Shown here: positions 1-5,092 of the stretch, piece after piece
Numbering within the stretch: the stretch's first letter is position 1
Layout: each line of letters begins with the position of its first letter
Origin: Caldilinea sp.
GTDB taxonomy: Bacteria > Chloroflexota > Anaerolineae > Caldilineales > Caldilineaceae
NCBI GenBank assembly: GCA_026389955.1
Contig: JAPLGY010000474.1
Location: forward strand, 1-5,092
Length of the DNA: 5,092 bases
Direction of reading: 5' to 3'
Made by a program: the position numbers and the translations under genes
Notes under the pieces: generated by a model
What the model saw: the letters and a program-made list of their open reading frames with translations, nothing else
Told to the model about the DNA's origin: nothing
The model's database searches: none

Positions 1-2118
1 CCGCAGACGGTGCTTGACCAGCTCAAGCGTAATGCCGGGATTGTCATCCTGGGCTACCCCGGCGCATGCAATACTACATTTCTCAAGTATATCACGTTGC
101 TGCTGGCGCTCGACCGCTGCGAAGAGGTTGGGCTGGATCGCCGTCTGCCTGTGCTGGTACCGCTTTCTGCCTACGCCACCGCCCTGGCACAGCATGACGT
201 GTCGCTGCAAGCCTTCATGGGTGACTACTACCGCAGCCGCGGCATCGACCTGCCCGTCGATCAGTTGATCATCCGTGCGCTGGAACAAGGCAACGCGCTC
301 GTCATGCTCGATGGACTGGATGAAGTGCAGCAGTTGGCGCAGCGCACGCTGGTGGTGCAGCGGGTAGAGGAGTTCTTCGACTTCCAGCGCAAGCGCGGCA
401 ACAAGTTCATCCTCACCAGCCGCATCGTCGGCTACCGCAGCGTGCGGCCAGCGGCGGACGATCTCAAGGAATGCACGCTGGTGGACTTCGACAACGACGA
501 CATCCTGCTCTTTTTGGAGAAGTGGACGCAGGCGCTGGAGCAGGCAGCAAAGGGCGCATCGACCGCTACCCAGTTGGCCGCCGCCGAGGAGAAGGCCGAG
601 CTGCTCTTTGCCCTGGAGCGCAATCCGGGCGTGCGCCAACTGGCCGCCAACCCGCTGCTGCTGACGATCCTGGCGCTGATGAAGCGGCAGGGCGTGCTGC
701 TGCCGGAGCGTCGCGTGCAGTTGTATGACCAGTATGTGCAGACGCTGCTGCGCCACTGGAACCTGTCGCGCGGGCTGGATCGCCGCGTGGCAAGAGACCT
801 GGACGTGCTGGAGACGACGCGCGTGCTGGCTCCCCTGGCGCTGTGGATGCAGGAGACCAGCCCCGGCGCAGGCTTGGTCAAGGGCGCGGCGCTGCGACGC
901 AAGCTGGAAGCGATCTACGCCGAACGCCACGTGGATGACGCGGAGACGGCGGCGCGCCAGTTGCTCACCGACGCGCGTGACTACGCCAGCCTGCTGCTAG
1001 AACGGGGTGCTGGCGAGTTCGGCTTCATCCATCTCACCTTCCAGGAATACCTGGCCGCCATCGCCGTGGCTCAACGGGGGCAGAGCGACCTCCAGCCGGT
1101 GGTTGACACTCTGGCGAAGCACATCGACGACGCACGCTGGCGCGAAGTGGCGCTGCTCACCATCGGGCACATGGGCATCATCCAGCAACGTGACGAGGCG
1201 GCGAGCGACGTGCTGCTGCGCCTGCTGGCGCGCAAGCCGGGTAAGGCGGGCTCAGCCCTCTTTCTGGCGGGCGAGGCGGTGCTGGACACGTGGCCGGGCG
1301 GGGTGACGCAGAAGTGCCGGGACACGGTGAAAGAAACGCTGCTGGCGACCATGATCGACTGCGACAACGCGCTGCCAGTGACGCGAGCGCGCGCCGGTTC
1401 GCTGTTGGGGGCGTTGGGCGACCCGCGTGATCTGGAGGAGATGGTGTTGGTGCCGGGCGGGAAGTTCATCATGGGCAGTGAACAGAAAAATGACGAGATG
1501 CCTCGCCACGAAGTGCATGTCGATAGCTTCTACATCGCCAAGTATCCCGTTACCAACCAGCAGTATGCTCAGTTTATGGCGGCGACCGGACACGAACCAC
1601 CTTGGCACTGGCGAGCCAAGACGCCACCGCGCGAGATGTGGAATCATCCGGTAGCATACGTGACTTGGTACGATGCCTGCGCCTACTGTGCGTGGCTGAG
1701 TGAGGTGCGGGGTGAAAAAGTGCGCCGGCCCACCGAGGCGGAGTGGGAGAAGGCAGCCAGAGGCACGGACGGCAGAGAGTACCCCTGGGGTGAAGGCGCA
1801 GACCCCAACAAAGCAAACTACGATGATAGCAAGATCGGTGGCACGAGTCCAGTCGGCTGCTTCCCGAACGGACAAAGCCCTTATGGGTGTCTCGACATGG
1901 CGGGCAACGTTTTTGAGTGGACATCGACGCTCTATAACTCCTACCCTTACCGGGTAGACGACGGACGGGAAGACCTGAATTCACGCAACGTTCGCATCCT
2001 GAGGGGCGGATCGTGGTGGGCGTCGGGAAAGTGGGTGCGGTGCGCCTTCCGGAGCAGGTACAATCCCGGGGGCGGGAGCAACTACAGGGGATTTCGTCTC
2101 GCCAGAACTCTCTCTTAG
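1..2118 (+). CDS. NACHT NTPase with C-terminal FGE/SUMF1-like domain (5'-partial)
   Basis: This is the C-terminal part of a STAND-class NACHT NTPase. The frame is open from base 1, and the P-loop lies only ~15 residues after the first possible start (GTG at 10), so the true start and any N-terminal effector domain are upstream. Numbering from that GTG: P-loop GYPGACNTT at 15-23; Walker B LVMLDGLDE at 97-105; sensor-type KFILTSR at 132-138; helical NPLLLTILALM at 214-224; the typical NACHT tail motif FIHLTFQEYLAA at 339-350; then a helical (HEAT-like) linker to ~470. An FGE/SUMF1 fold follows at ~479-702, marked by FIMGS, YPVTNQQYAQF, RRPTEAEWEKAARG, GNVFEW, LRGGSW and RGFRL. The oddity is Cys-Asn in place of the P-loop Gly-Lys. 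The FGE domain has Ala671 and Val676 where true FGEs carry copper-binding cysteines, so it is probably a non-catalytic, lectin-like sensor. Related bacterial NACHT proteins act in anti-phage or other conflict signalling; that role is inferred here. Family call is firm, function is not. Confidence 0.93.
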   Translation, partial: PQTVLDQLKRNAGIVILGYPGACNTTFLKYITLLLALDRCEEVGLDRRLPVLVPLSAYATALAQHDVSLQAFMGDYYRSRGIDLPVDQLIIRALEQGNALVMLDGLDEVQQLAQRTLVVQRVEEFFDFQRKRGNKFILTSRIVGYRSVRPAADDLKECTLVDFDNDDILLFLEKWTQALEQAAKGASTATQLAAAEEKAELLFALERNPGVRQLAANPLLLTILALMKRQGVLLPERRVQLYDQYVQTLLRHWNLSRGLDRRVARDLDVLETTRVLAPLALWMQETSPGAGLVKGAALRRKLEAIYAERHVDDAETAARQLLTDARDYASLLLERGAGEFGFIHLTFQEYLAAIAVAQRGQSDLQPVVDTLAKHIDDARWREVALLTIGHMGIIQQRDEAASDVLLRLLARKPGKAGSALFLAGEAVLDTWPGGVTQKCRDTVKETLLATMIDCDNALPVTRARAGSLLGALGDPRDLEEMVLVPGGKFIMGSEQKNDEMPRHEVHVDSFYIAKYPVTNQQYAQFMAATGHEPPWHWRAKTPPREMWNHPVAYVTWYDACAYCAWLSEVRGEKVRRPTEAEWEKAARGTDGREYPWGEGADPNKANYDDSKIGGTSPVGCFPNGQSPYGCLDMAGNVFEWTSTLYNSYPYRVDDGREDLNSRNVRILRGGSWWASGKWVRCAFRSRYNPGGGSNYRGFRLARTLS
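2002..2100 (+). other. Candidate DGR-type variable region at the end of the FGE-like domain
   Basis: These 33 codons run from LRGGSW to RGFRL at the extreme C-terminus of the NACHT-FGE protein. This is where FGE/C-type-lectin-fold targets of diversity-generating retroelements carry their variable repeat. Conserved framework residues (RGGSW, VRCAFR, NP, RGFR) are kept. Positions that in FGE relatives are usually Asn or Asp are here W, A, S, G, K, S, Y, G, G and Y. In the distal half most codons (AGC, TAC, GGC, AGC, TAC) can be reached from AAC by changing only adenines. GGG, and the TGG/GCG/TCG run in the proximal half, cannot come from AAC or GAC. No second copy (template repeat) and no reverse transcriptase are in the window. 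It may simply be a divergent FGE-like terminus. Confidence 0.3.
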
Positions 2119-2123
2119 GCTTT

Positions 2124-2151
2124 TGTCTCCTGTCTACTGTCCACTGAATAC
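2124..2151. repeat. Imperfect heptanucleotide tandem repeat
   Basis: Four consecutive heptamers lie six bases past the stop codon of the NACHT-FGE gene: tgtctcc, tgtctac, tgtccac and tgaatac. The first three differ from their neighbour at one position each, and the fourth is degenerate. The array is in the non-coding spacer and could be a replication-slippage product or a recombination-prone spacer between the two FGE-type sequences. No transposon ends or target duplications are visible around it. Confidence 0.5.
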
Positions 2152-2162
2152 CTCTCCAATAG

Positions 2163-2215
2163 AGACGTGAGGTGGTCTACCATCCGATTCTCCAGCCCGA
2201 AGGGCTGATCGAATT
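2163..2215 (+). pseudogene. Frameshifted upstream remnant of the second NACHT-FGE paralogue
   Basis: Reading codons from 2163, directly after an in-frame TAG at 2160-2162, gives REVVYHPILQPEGLIEF. This resembles the helical linker that in NACHT proteins precedes the segment LW-x-VNP-x-LAARC. That continuing segment is present immediately downstream, but in a different frame (the ORF beginning at 2216). Adding one base around 2214-2217 would join the two as LIEF-LWKSVNPSLAARC. I infer a single-base deletion in an already 5'-truncated gene copy. The fragment is short (about 17 codons), so chance similarity is possible. Confidence 0.38.
2193..2207. repeat. Small perfect inverted repeat (6-bp stem, GAA loop)
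   Basis: The sequence cagcccgaagggctg forms a 6-bp GC-rich stem (2193-2198 with 2202-2207) around a GAA loop, 75 bases past the stop of the NACHT-FGE gene. There is no immediate T-run; tttt appears only at 2214-2217. It is therefore a poor intrinsic terminator, though it could weakly stabilise the mRNA 3' end. It also falls inside the inferred pseudogene remnant and may have no function. Confidence 0.3.
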
Positions 2216-3037
2216 TTGTGGAAATCGGTCAACCCATCGCTGGCGGCGCGGTGCATTGCGGAAAGCGGTGGCGCAAAGCCTGCTACCGTGACAATCGAGA
2301 ACGTGCAGCAGACGCTTGTTGCTTGTGCGACGAGCCTCGCAGCGCCGTTATTGGAACGGGTTGCGGCGGGCAAAGCGCTGAACTATGTTGGCGATCCCCG
2401 TCCTGGCGTCGGGTTGCGGGCAGACGGCCTGCCCGACATTGTGTGGTGCGATGTGGCAGCCGGTGAGTTTATCATGGGCAGCACAAAGCAAGCTGATGGC
2501 ATGGCACGAGACGACGAAATGCCGCAACACTGCCTGTTCCTGGCCGCATTCTTCATCGCCCGCTATCCGATTACCAACGCCCAGTTTCAGACGTTTATTG
2601 ACGACGGCGGCTACACAGACAAGTGGCGGAAGTGCTGGACGGAGGCGGGTTGGGCGTGGCGCAGTGAGCGGTTGCTGTGGGAAGGCGGCATCACGCCGGG
2701 ACTCTACGTCAGCCGCAGCCTATTGAAGGAGAAGGGGCTGGATTGGCCCGACCCCGACATCAAGCGCTTGGTGCGCCAGTACGACCCGCAGACGGAGATC
2801 GTGGTGGCGATCCTGACCGGGCTTGACCAGGACTACTACCGCGTTGGCGTGCCCGGCAGGACACCCGCAGCGGCGTTTGCGGCGGTCGGTGCGCAGTTGG
2901 GCGAGATGGTGCTGCGTCCGGGCGAACTGGAGCGATGGACGAAGGGGAAAAATAGGGCGAAGCGCCGCCGTACACCCTACGGGAGCCTTCATGTACAACT
3001 TCTATCTACGCTTCAAAATGGCGCACAAACGTGTTGA
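2216..3037 (+). CDS. Truncated/chimeric FGE-like protein, probable decayed NACHT-FGE paralogue
   Basis: The frame is open from a TTG at 2216 with no convincing ribosome binding site, so no start is secure. In-frame TTG 2351 and ATG 2474 are alternatives. Residues 1-65 (WKSVNPSLAARCIAESGG, then ERVAAGKALNYVGDPRPGVG) match the helical linker that precedes FGE domains in NACHT-FGE proteins. Residues ~73-152 are the first third of an FGE domain: GEFIMGST, DDEMPQH, FFIARYPITNAQFQTF, WTEAGWAWR. They run parallel to the upstream protein's FIMGS, DEMPRH and FYIAKYPVTNQQYAQF. The rest of the fold (EAEWE, GNVFEW, RGGSW, RGFR) is missing. From ~residue 153 about 120 unrecognised residues follow. They have coding-like, GC-rich third positions up to ~250, then a basic stretch (KGKNRAKRRR) and a tail overlapping the convergent GNAT gene by 32 bp. 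I infer a recombined remnant that may not be expressed. Confidence 0.6.
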   Translation: MWKSVNPSLAARCIAESGGAKPATVTIENVQQTLVACATSLAAPLLERVAAGKALNYVGDPRPGVGLRADGLPDIVWCDVAAGEFIMGSTKQADGMARDDEMPQHCLFLAAFFIARYPITNAQFQTFIDDGGYTDKWRKCWTEAGWAWRSERLLWEGGITPGLYVSRSLLKEKGLDWPDPDIKRLVRQYDPQTEIVVAILTGLDQDYYRVGVPGRTPAAAFAAVGAQLGEMVLRPGELERWTKGKNRAKRRRTPYGSLHVQLLSTLQNGAQTC

Positions 3038-3890
3038 AAAATTGACCGGTCTCGCGAAACCCAGTGCGGCGGTAAAGCTGCAAGGCCCGCAGGTTGCTTG
3101 CCTGGGTCCCCAAAAGCATCCGACGCATCCCCGCCTGTTGGGCCAGCTGCATCCCTTGTCCCAACAGCGCCCTGCCGATCCCCTGCCCCTGCCACGACGG
3201 CTTCACCGCCAGCCGAGCCAGAAACGCTGTGTCGTCAAACCACCCCAATGAGAAATAGCCGACAATCTCGCCGCCGCAGCGGGCCAGCCACAGCAGCCCC
3301 CCCGCCTCTGAGAGCCGGGCAGATGACCAGCGCCAGATGGGGCCGAAGGCCTCCTCGTCCAGCTGAAGCAGCGCAGCGCGGTCGCCAGGACCGGCCGGCT
3401 GCACTGTGCAGCCAGCAGCCCGCTGCCCGCTCTCCCAATGGTATCTGAACAGCTGATCCAGTTCCAGATAGAGCACCTGCTCGCTCCACCCCAGCCCCAC
3501 ACTCTCCAAAGCACGATCAAACCATCTCTCTGTGCTGAAAGCGATCAGACAGTGTGCCCCCGGCCCCAACAGAACGTGCTGAAAAAAAGCGTCGCTCAGC
3601 TGCCGCAGCACAGCCTCCGGCGTGTCCGCACACTCCATCGCAAACGCACGAAAAAAGCTGCGGCTGGGGACCGACAGCGCCGCAGGACGTCTCTCGACTT
3701 CCACCACCAAAAAGGCGGAGAGCGATTTCACCCAAACGTTCTGCTGAACAGGCAAGACCCAGAAGTGCCCCTCCTCCCAGGCCTTTTTCAGCTCGGCGGT
3801 GTCCATGTGGATCTGTCGTCGAGACGCGCATGCCAACAGCCACCCACAGGCTGTTTCATCCTCCACATTGGCACGACGAGCGGCTGTCAC
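3006..3890 (-). CDS. GNAT-family N-acetyltransferase (two-lobed)
   Basis: A 294-residue protein. The C-terminal half (~160-294) is a clear GNAT domain that transfers an acyl group from acyl-CoA to an amine. LARLAVKPSWQGQGIGRALL (224-243) contains motif A, with the CoA-pyrophosphate loop Q234-G-Q-G-I-G239. Motif B follows with N266 and LYRRTGF (272-278), like RimI-type enzymes. The N-terminal half (~20-155, with SRRQIHMD at 23-30) lacks that loop and looks like a degenerate first GNAT lobe, an arrangement seen in two-domain GNATs. The GTG start at 3890 is supported by the strong purine-rich site at 3897-3907 on this strand. No signal peptide or membrane segment is visible, so it is cytosolic. 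It lies 19 nt after the dehydratase stop and is probably co-transcribed with it. The acceptor is unknown: a nucleotide amino-sugar, a protein N-terminus or a small amine are all possible. Confidence 0.88.
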   Translation of the reverse strand: MTAARRANVEDETACGWLLACASRRQIHMDTAELKKAWEEGHFWVLPVQQNVWVKSLSAFLVVEVERRPAALSVPSRSFFRAFAMECADTPEAVLRQLSDAFFQHVLLGPGAHCLIAFSTERWFDRALESVGLGWSEQVLYLELDQLFRYHWESGQRAAGCTVQPAGPGDRAALLQLDEEAFGPIWRWSSARLSEAGGLLWLARCGGEIVGYFSLGWFDDTAFLARLAVKPSWQGQGIGRALLGQGMQLAQQAGMRRMLLGTQASNLRALQLYRRTGFRETGQFFNTFVRHFEA

Positions 3891-3896
3891 AGCGGA

Positions 3897-3907
3897 CTCC
3901 CCCCCTC
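3897..3907 (-). promoter_or_regulatory. Ribosome binding site of the GNAT gene
   Basis: On the minus strand this reads gagggggggag, six bases before the GTG start at 3890. It fits within the 19-nt gap after the dehydratase stop. This strong purine tract is the reason for choosing the GTG at 3890 over the internal ATG at residue 29, which would cut into the first lobe. Confidence 0.6.
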
Positions 3908-3909
3908 AC

Positions 3910-4938
3910 CTACCCAATCACCTTGCGCTGGCCGTACAGCCGCTGGTAGTAGTCCTGGAACTCACCGCTGCGGATCGGTTCCCACCACCAACGGTTGTCG
4001 ACATACCAACGCACAGTCGCACGAATCGCAGCCTCATGCGTGTAGCCCGGCTCCCAGCCCAACGCCATCAATTTGTCCACGTTCATGCAGTAGCGGCGGT
4101 CGTGCCCCTGGCGATCCTCGACATGTTGAATCAGGCTGCGCGGCTTGCCCAACTCATCCAACAAAATTTCGACCATCTCCAAATTGGTCATCTCACGGCC
4201 CGTACCGATGTTGTACGTCTGCCCGATCTCGCCCCGCTGCAGCACCACGTCGATCCCCGCACAGTGATCCAGCACATGCTGATAGTCGCGCATCTGCCGG
4301 CCATCTCCGTAGACCGGCAAAGCCAGGTCGGCCAGCGCATTGGTCACAAACAAAGGAACGACCTTCTCAGGATACTGGAATGGGCCGATGTTGTTGGCCC
4401 CACGGCTGATCGTGACCGGCAACCCATAGGTGATCCAGTACGCAGCCGCCATGTGGTCGCCACCCGCTTTGCTGGCAGCATAAGGGCTGCGCGGGGCCAG
4501 GTTGTCGCTCTCCGTGCTGCGGTGGTCGCCGTGAATATGGCCGTAGACCTCGTCGGTGCTGATCTGATGGTAACGCAGGTTGCCAGCCTTGCGCGCAGCC
4601 TCCAGCAGGACATAGGTCCCATAGACATCGGTCTGGATGAACGCGTCCGGGTTCAAAATGCTGCGGTCCACATGGGTTTCCGCCGCAAAGTTGACGATCG
4701 TGTCGACCGCATACTCCCGAAGAGCCGCATCCACCGCCGCAGCATCGCAGATATCCCCGCGCACAAACTGCAAACGGCTGCCATGTCGATTCTGAACATC
4801 CACCAGGTTTTCCAGCCGTCCAGCGTAGGTCAGCTTGTCGTAGACCACAACCGAGCAGTCCGGGTGTCGGTCCAGCATGTACCGGACAAAATTACACCCA
4901 ATAAAGCCAGCTCCCCCAGTTACAAAGAATTTCTGCAT
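3910..4938 (-). CDS. rfbB: dTDP-glucose 4,6-dehydratase
   Basis: A complete 342-residue extended short-chain dehydrogenase/reductase. It converts dTDP-D-glucose to dTDP-4-keto-6-deoxy-D-glucose, the second step to dTDP-L-rhamnose and other deoxysugars, using tightly bound NAD+. Visible features: NAD-binding TGGAGFIG at 7-14; YDKLTYAGRLENL at 33-45, typical of this enzyme; NFAAETHVDRSI at 83-94; catalytic T128-D129-E130 in STDEVYG; YAASK with Y153 and K157; NNIGPFQYPEKVVPLF at 182-197; VYGDGRQMRDYQHV at 209-222; and the C-terminal WYVDNRWWWEPI typical of RfbB. Length fits the family (~330-360). ATG 4938 is preceded by a good ribosome binding site (4944-4950). The enzyme is cytosolic. rfbA, rfbC and rfbD are not in the window. 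The next gene downstream is the GNAT. All catalytic residues are present, so activity is expected. Confidence 0.96.
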   Translation of the reverse strand: MQKFFVTGGAGFIGCNFVRYMLDRHPDCSVVVYDKLTYAGRLENLVDVQNRHGSRLQFVRGDICDAAAVDAALREYAVDTIVNFAAETHVDRSILNPDAFIQTDVYGTYVLLEAARKAGNLRYHQISTDEVYGHIHGDHRSTESDNLAPRSPYAASKAGGDHMAAAYWITYGLPVTISRGANNIGPFQYPEKVVPLFVTNALADLALPVYGDGRQMRDYQHVLDHCAGIDVVLQRGEIGQTYNIGTGREMTNLEMVEILLDELGKPRSLIQHVEDRQGHDRRYCMNVDKLMALGWEPGYTHEAAIRATVRWYVDNRWWWEPIRSGEFQDYYQRLYGQRKVIG

Positions 4939-4943
4939 TTTTT

Positions 4944-4950
4944 CTCCTCT
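4944..4950 (-). promoter_or_regulatory. Ribosome binding site of rfbB
   Basis: The minus strand reads agaggag followed by five adenines and then ATG at 4938. This near-ideal Shine-Dalgarno sequence and spacing fixes the rfbB start at the TGGAGFIG-proximal methionine. No convincing -35/-10 promoter is visible in the 35-nt gap upstream, which suggests transcription from further upstream. Confidence 0.65.
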
Positions 4951-4973
4951 TCAAACAACGCAATCTGCCCCAT

Positions 4974-5092
4974 TTACTCAAACTGCTCTCCGGGCAGACG
5001 GCTGTAGAGCCGCTGCCAGGTGCGCCGCAGGCGGCGTCTGCAGGACACCGGGCAGTGCACAGGACGGACAAAAGCCGTCCGGCGCATCTGCA
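4974..5092 (-). CDS. C-terminal end of an unidentified upstream gene (partial)
   Basis: On the minus strand a frame open from the window edge ends at TAA (4976-4974), 35 nt before the rfbB start. The last residues read RRLRRTWQRLYSRLPGEQFE, a basic, helical-looking tail. Of the three minus-strand frames, this one has the most GC-rich third positions. The alternatives give Cys- or Ala-rich peptides that look non-coding. The position suggests membership of the rfbB-GNAT operon. About 39 codons are too few to name a family, and a non-coding leader remains possible. Confidence 0.42.
   Translation of the reverse strand, partial: QMRRTAFVRPVHCPVSCRRRLRRTWQRLYSRLPGEQFE
5062..5080. repeat. Small inverted repeat (6-bp stem, 7-nt loop)
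   Basis: ggacgg (5062-5067) pairs perfectly with ccgtcc (5075-5080) around a seven-base loop. It lies inside the putative partial reading frame at the right edge and is not followed by a T-run on either strand, so it is unlikely to be a terminator. In GC-rich DNA a stem of this size can arise by chance. Confidence 0.2.

Noticed and set aside
1071..1875. Overlapping minus-strand open frames opposite the NACHT-FGE gene
   Set aside because: The + strand product has continuous NACHT and FGE motifs throughout. The antisense translations have none.
2193..2217. Intrinsic terminator for the NACHT-FGE gene
   Set aside because: The 6-bp stem is separated from the short tttt run by six bases, so it does not fit a rho-independent terminator.
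3438..4409. 323-codon + strand open frame across the GNAT/rfbB boundary
   Set aside because: It spans two well-supported minus-strand genes and gives a Pro/Ser/Arg-rich, low-complexity translation typical of a shadow frame.
3799..5007. 402-codon open frame on the + strand opposite rfbB and the GNAT start
   Set aside because: It is antisense to rfbB, whose catalytic motifs and ribosome binding site are unmistakable. Its translation shows no recognisable domain, and long antisense frames are common in GC-rich genes.
1..5092. A full DGR (reverse transcriptase, Avd, template repeat) within the window
   Set aside because: No reverse-transcriptase motif was seen in any listed reading frame, and I found no second copy of the 2002-2100 segment. 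Only the candidate target end is present.
1..5092. CRISPR array, tRNA, rRNA or insertion-sequence ends
   Set aside because: No regularly spaced repeats, no tRNA-like cloverleaf arms and no paired terminal inverted repeats with a transposase were visible.

Overview
This is a high-GC window with five protein-coding loci and no RNA genes. A NACHT NTPase fused to a formylglycine-generating-enzyme (FGE/SUMF1-like) C-terminal domain sits beside a degraded relative. An acetyltransferase and a dTDP-sugar gene lie on the opposite strand. This combination fits a filamentous or soil/thermal Chloroflexota (Caldilineae/Anaerolineae-like) or another large-genome bacterium rich in NACHT-FGE proteins. The taxonomic call is inference from protein style, not from a marker gene.

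Left part (1-3037, + strand). Positions 1-2118 hold the C-terminal ~705 codons of a NACHT-helical-FGE protein whose N-terminus lies upstream of the window. Its Walker B and sensor regions are intact, but the P-loop reads GYPGACNTT, so the usual Gly-Lys pair is Cys-Asn. Its FGE-like domain lacks the two copper-binding cysteines. The end of that domain has the layout of a variable region diversified by a diversity-generating retroelement (DGR), although no reverse transcriptase or template repeat is in the window. After a short spacer with a heptanucleotide repeat, a second NACHT-FGE-type sequence begins in mid-domain at about 2163. It appears frameshifted near 2211-2217, and its FGE domain stops about a third of the way in, near 2672. 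The reading frame then continues into about 120 residues that I cannot assign. This looks like a decayed or recombined tandem paralogue.

Right part (3006-5092, - strand, read right to left). A probable operon runs from the C-terminal end of an unidentified gene (edge to 4974), through a complete dTDP-glucose 4,6-dehydratase (4938-3910), to a two-lobed GNAT acetyltransferase (3890-3006). Spacings are short (35 and 19 nt), and purine-rich ribosome binding sites precede both complete genes. The dehydratase supplies dTDP-4-keto-6-deoxyglucose for rhamnose or related deoxysugars in surface glycans. The GNAT substrate is unknown. The GNAT gene converges with the chimeric FGE-like ORF, and their 3' ends overlap by 32 bp.

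How the parts relate: the left locus resembles the NLR-like (STAND) signalling/conflict proteins of bacteria, in which a sensor domain sits C-terminal to a NACHT switch. The right locus looks like ordinary cell-envelope sugar metabolism. Nothing in the sequence links the two functionally. The most interesting signal is the combination of a P-loop-defective NACHT, a possibly hypervariable FGE-fold sensor and a broken neighbouring copy.
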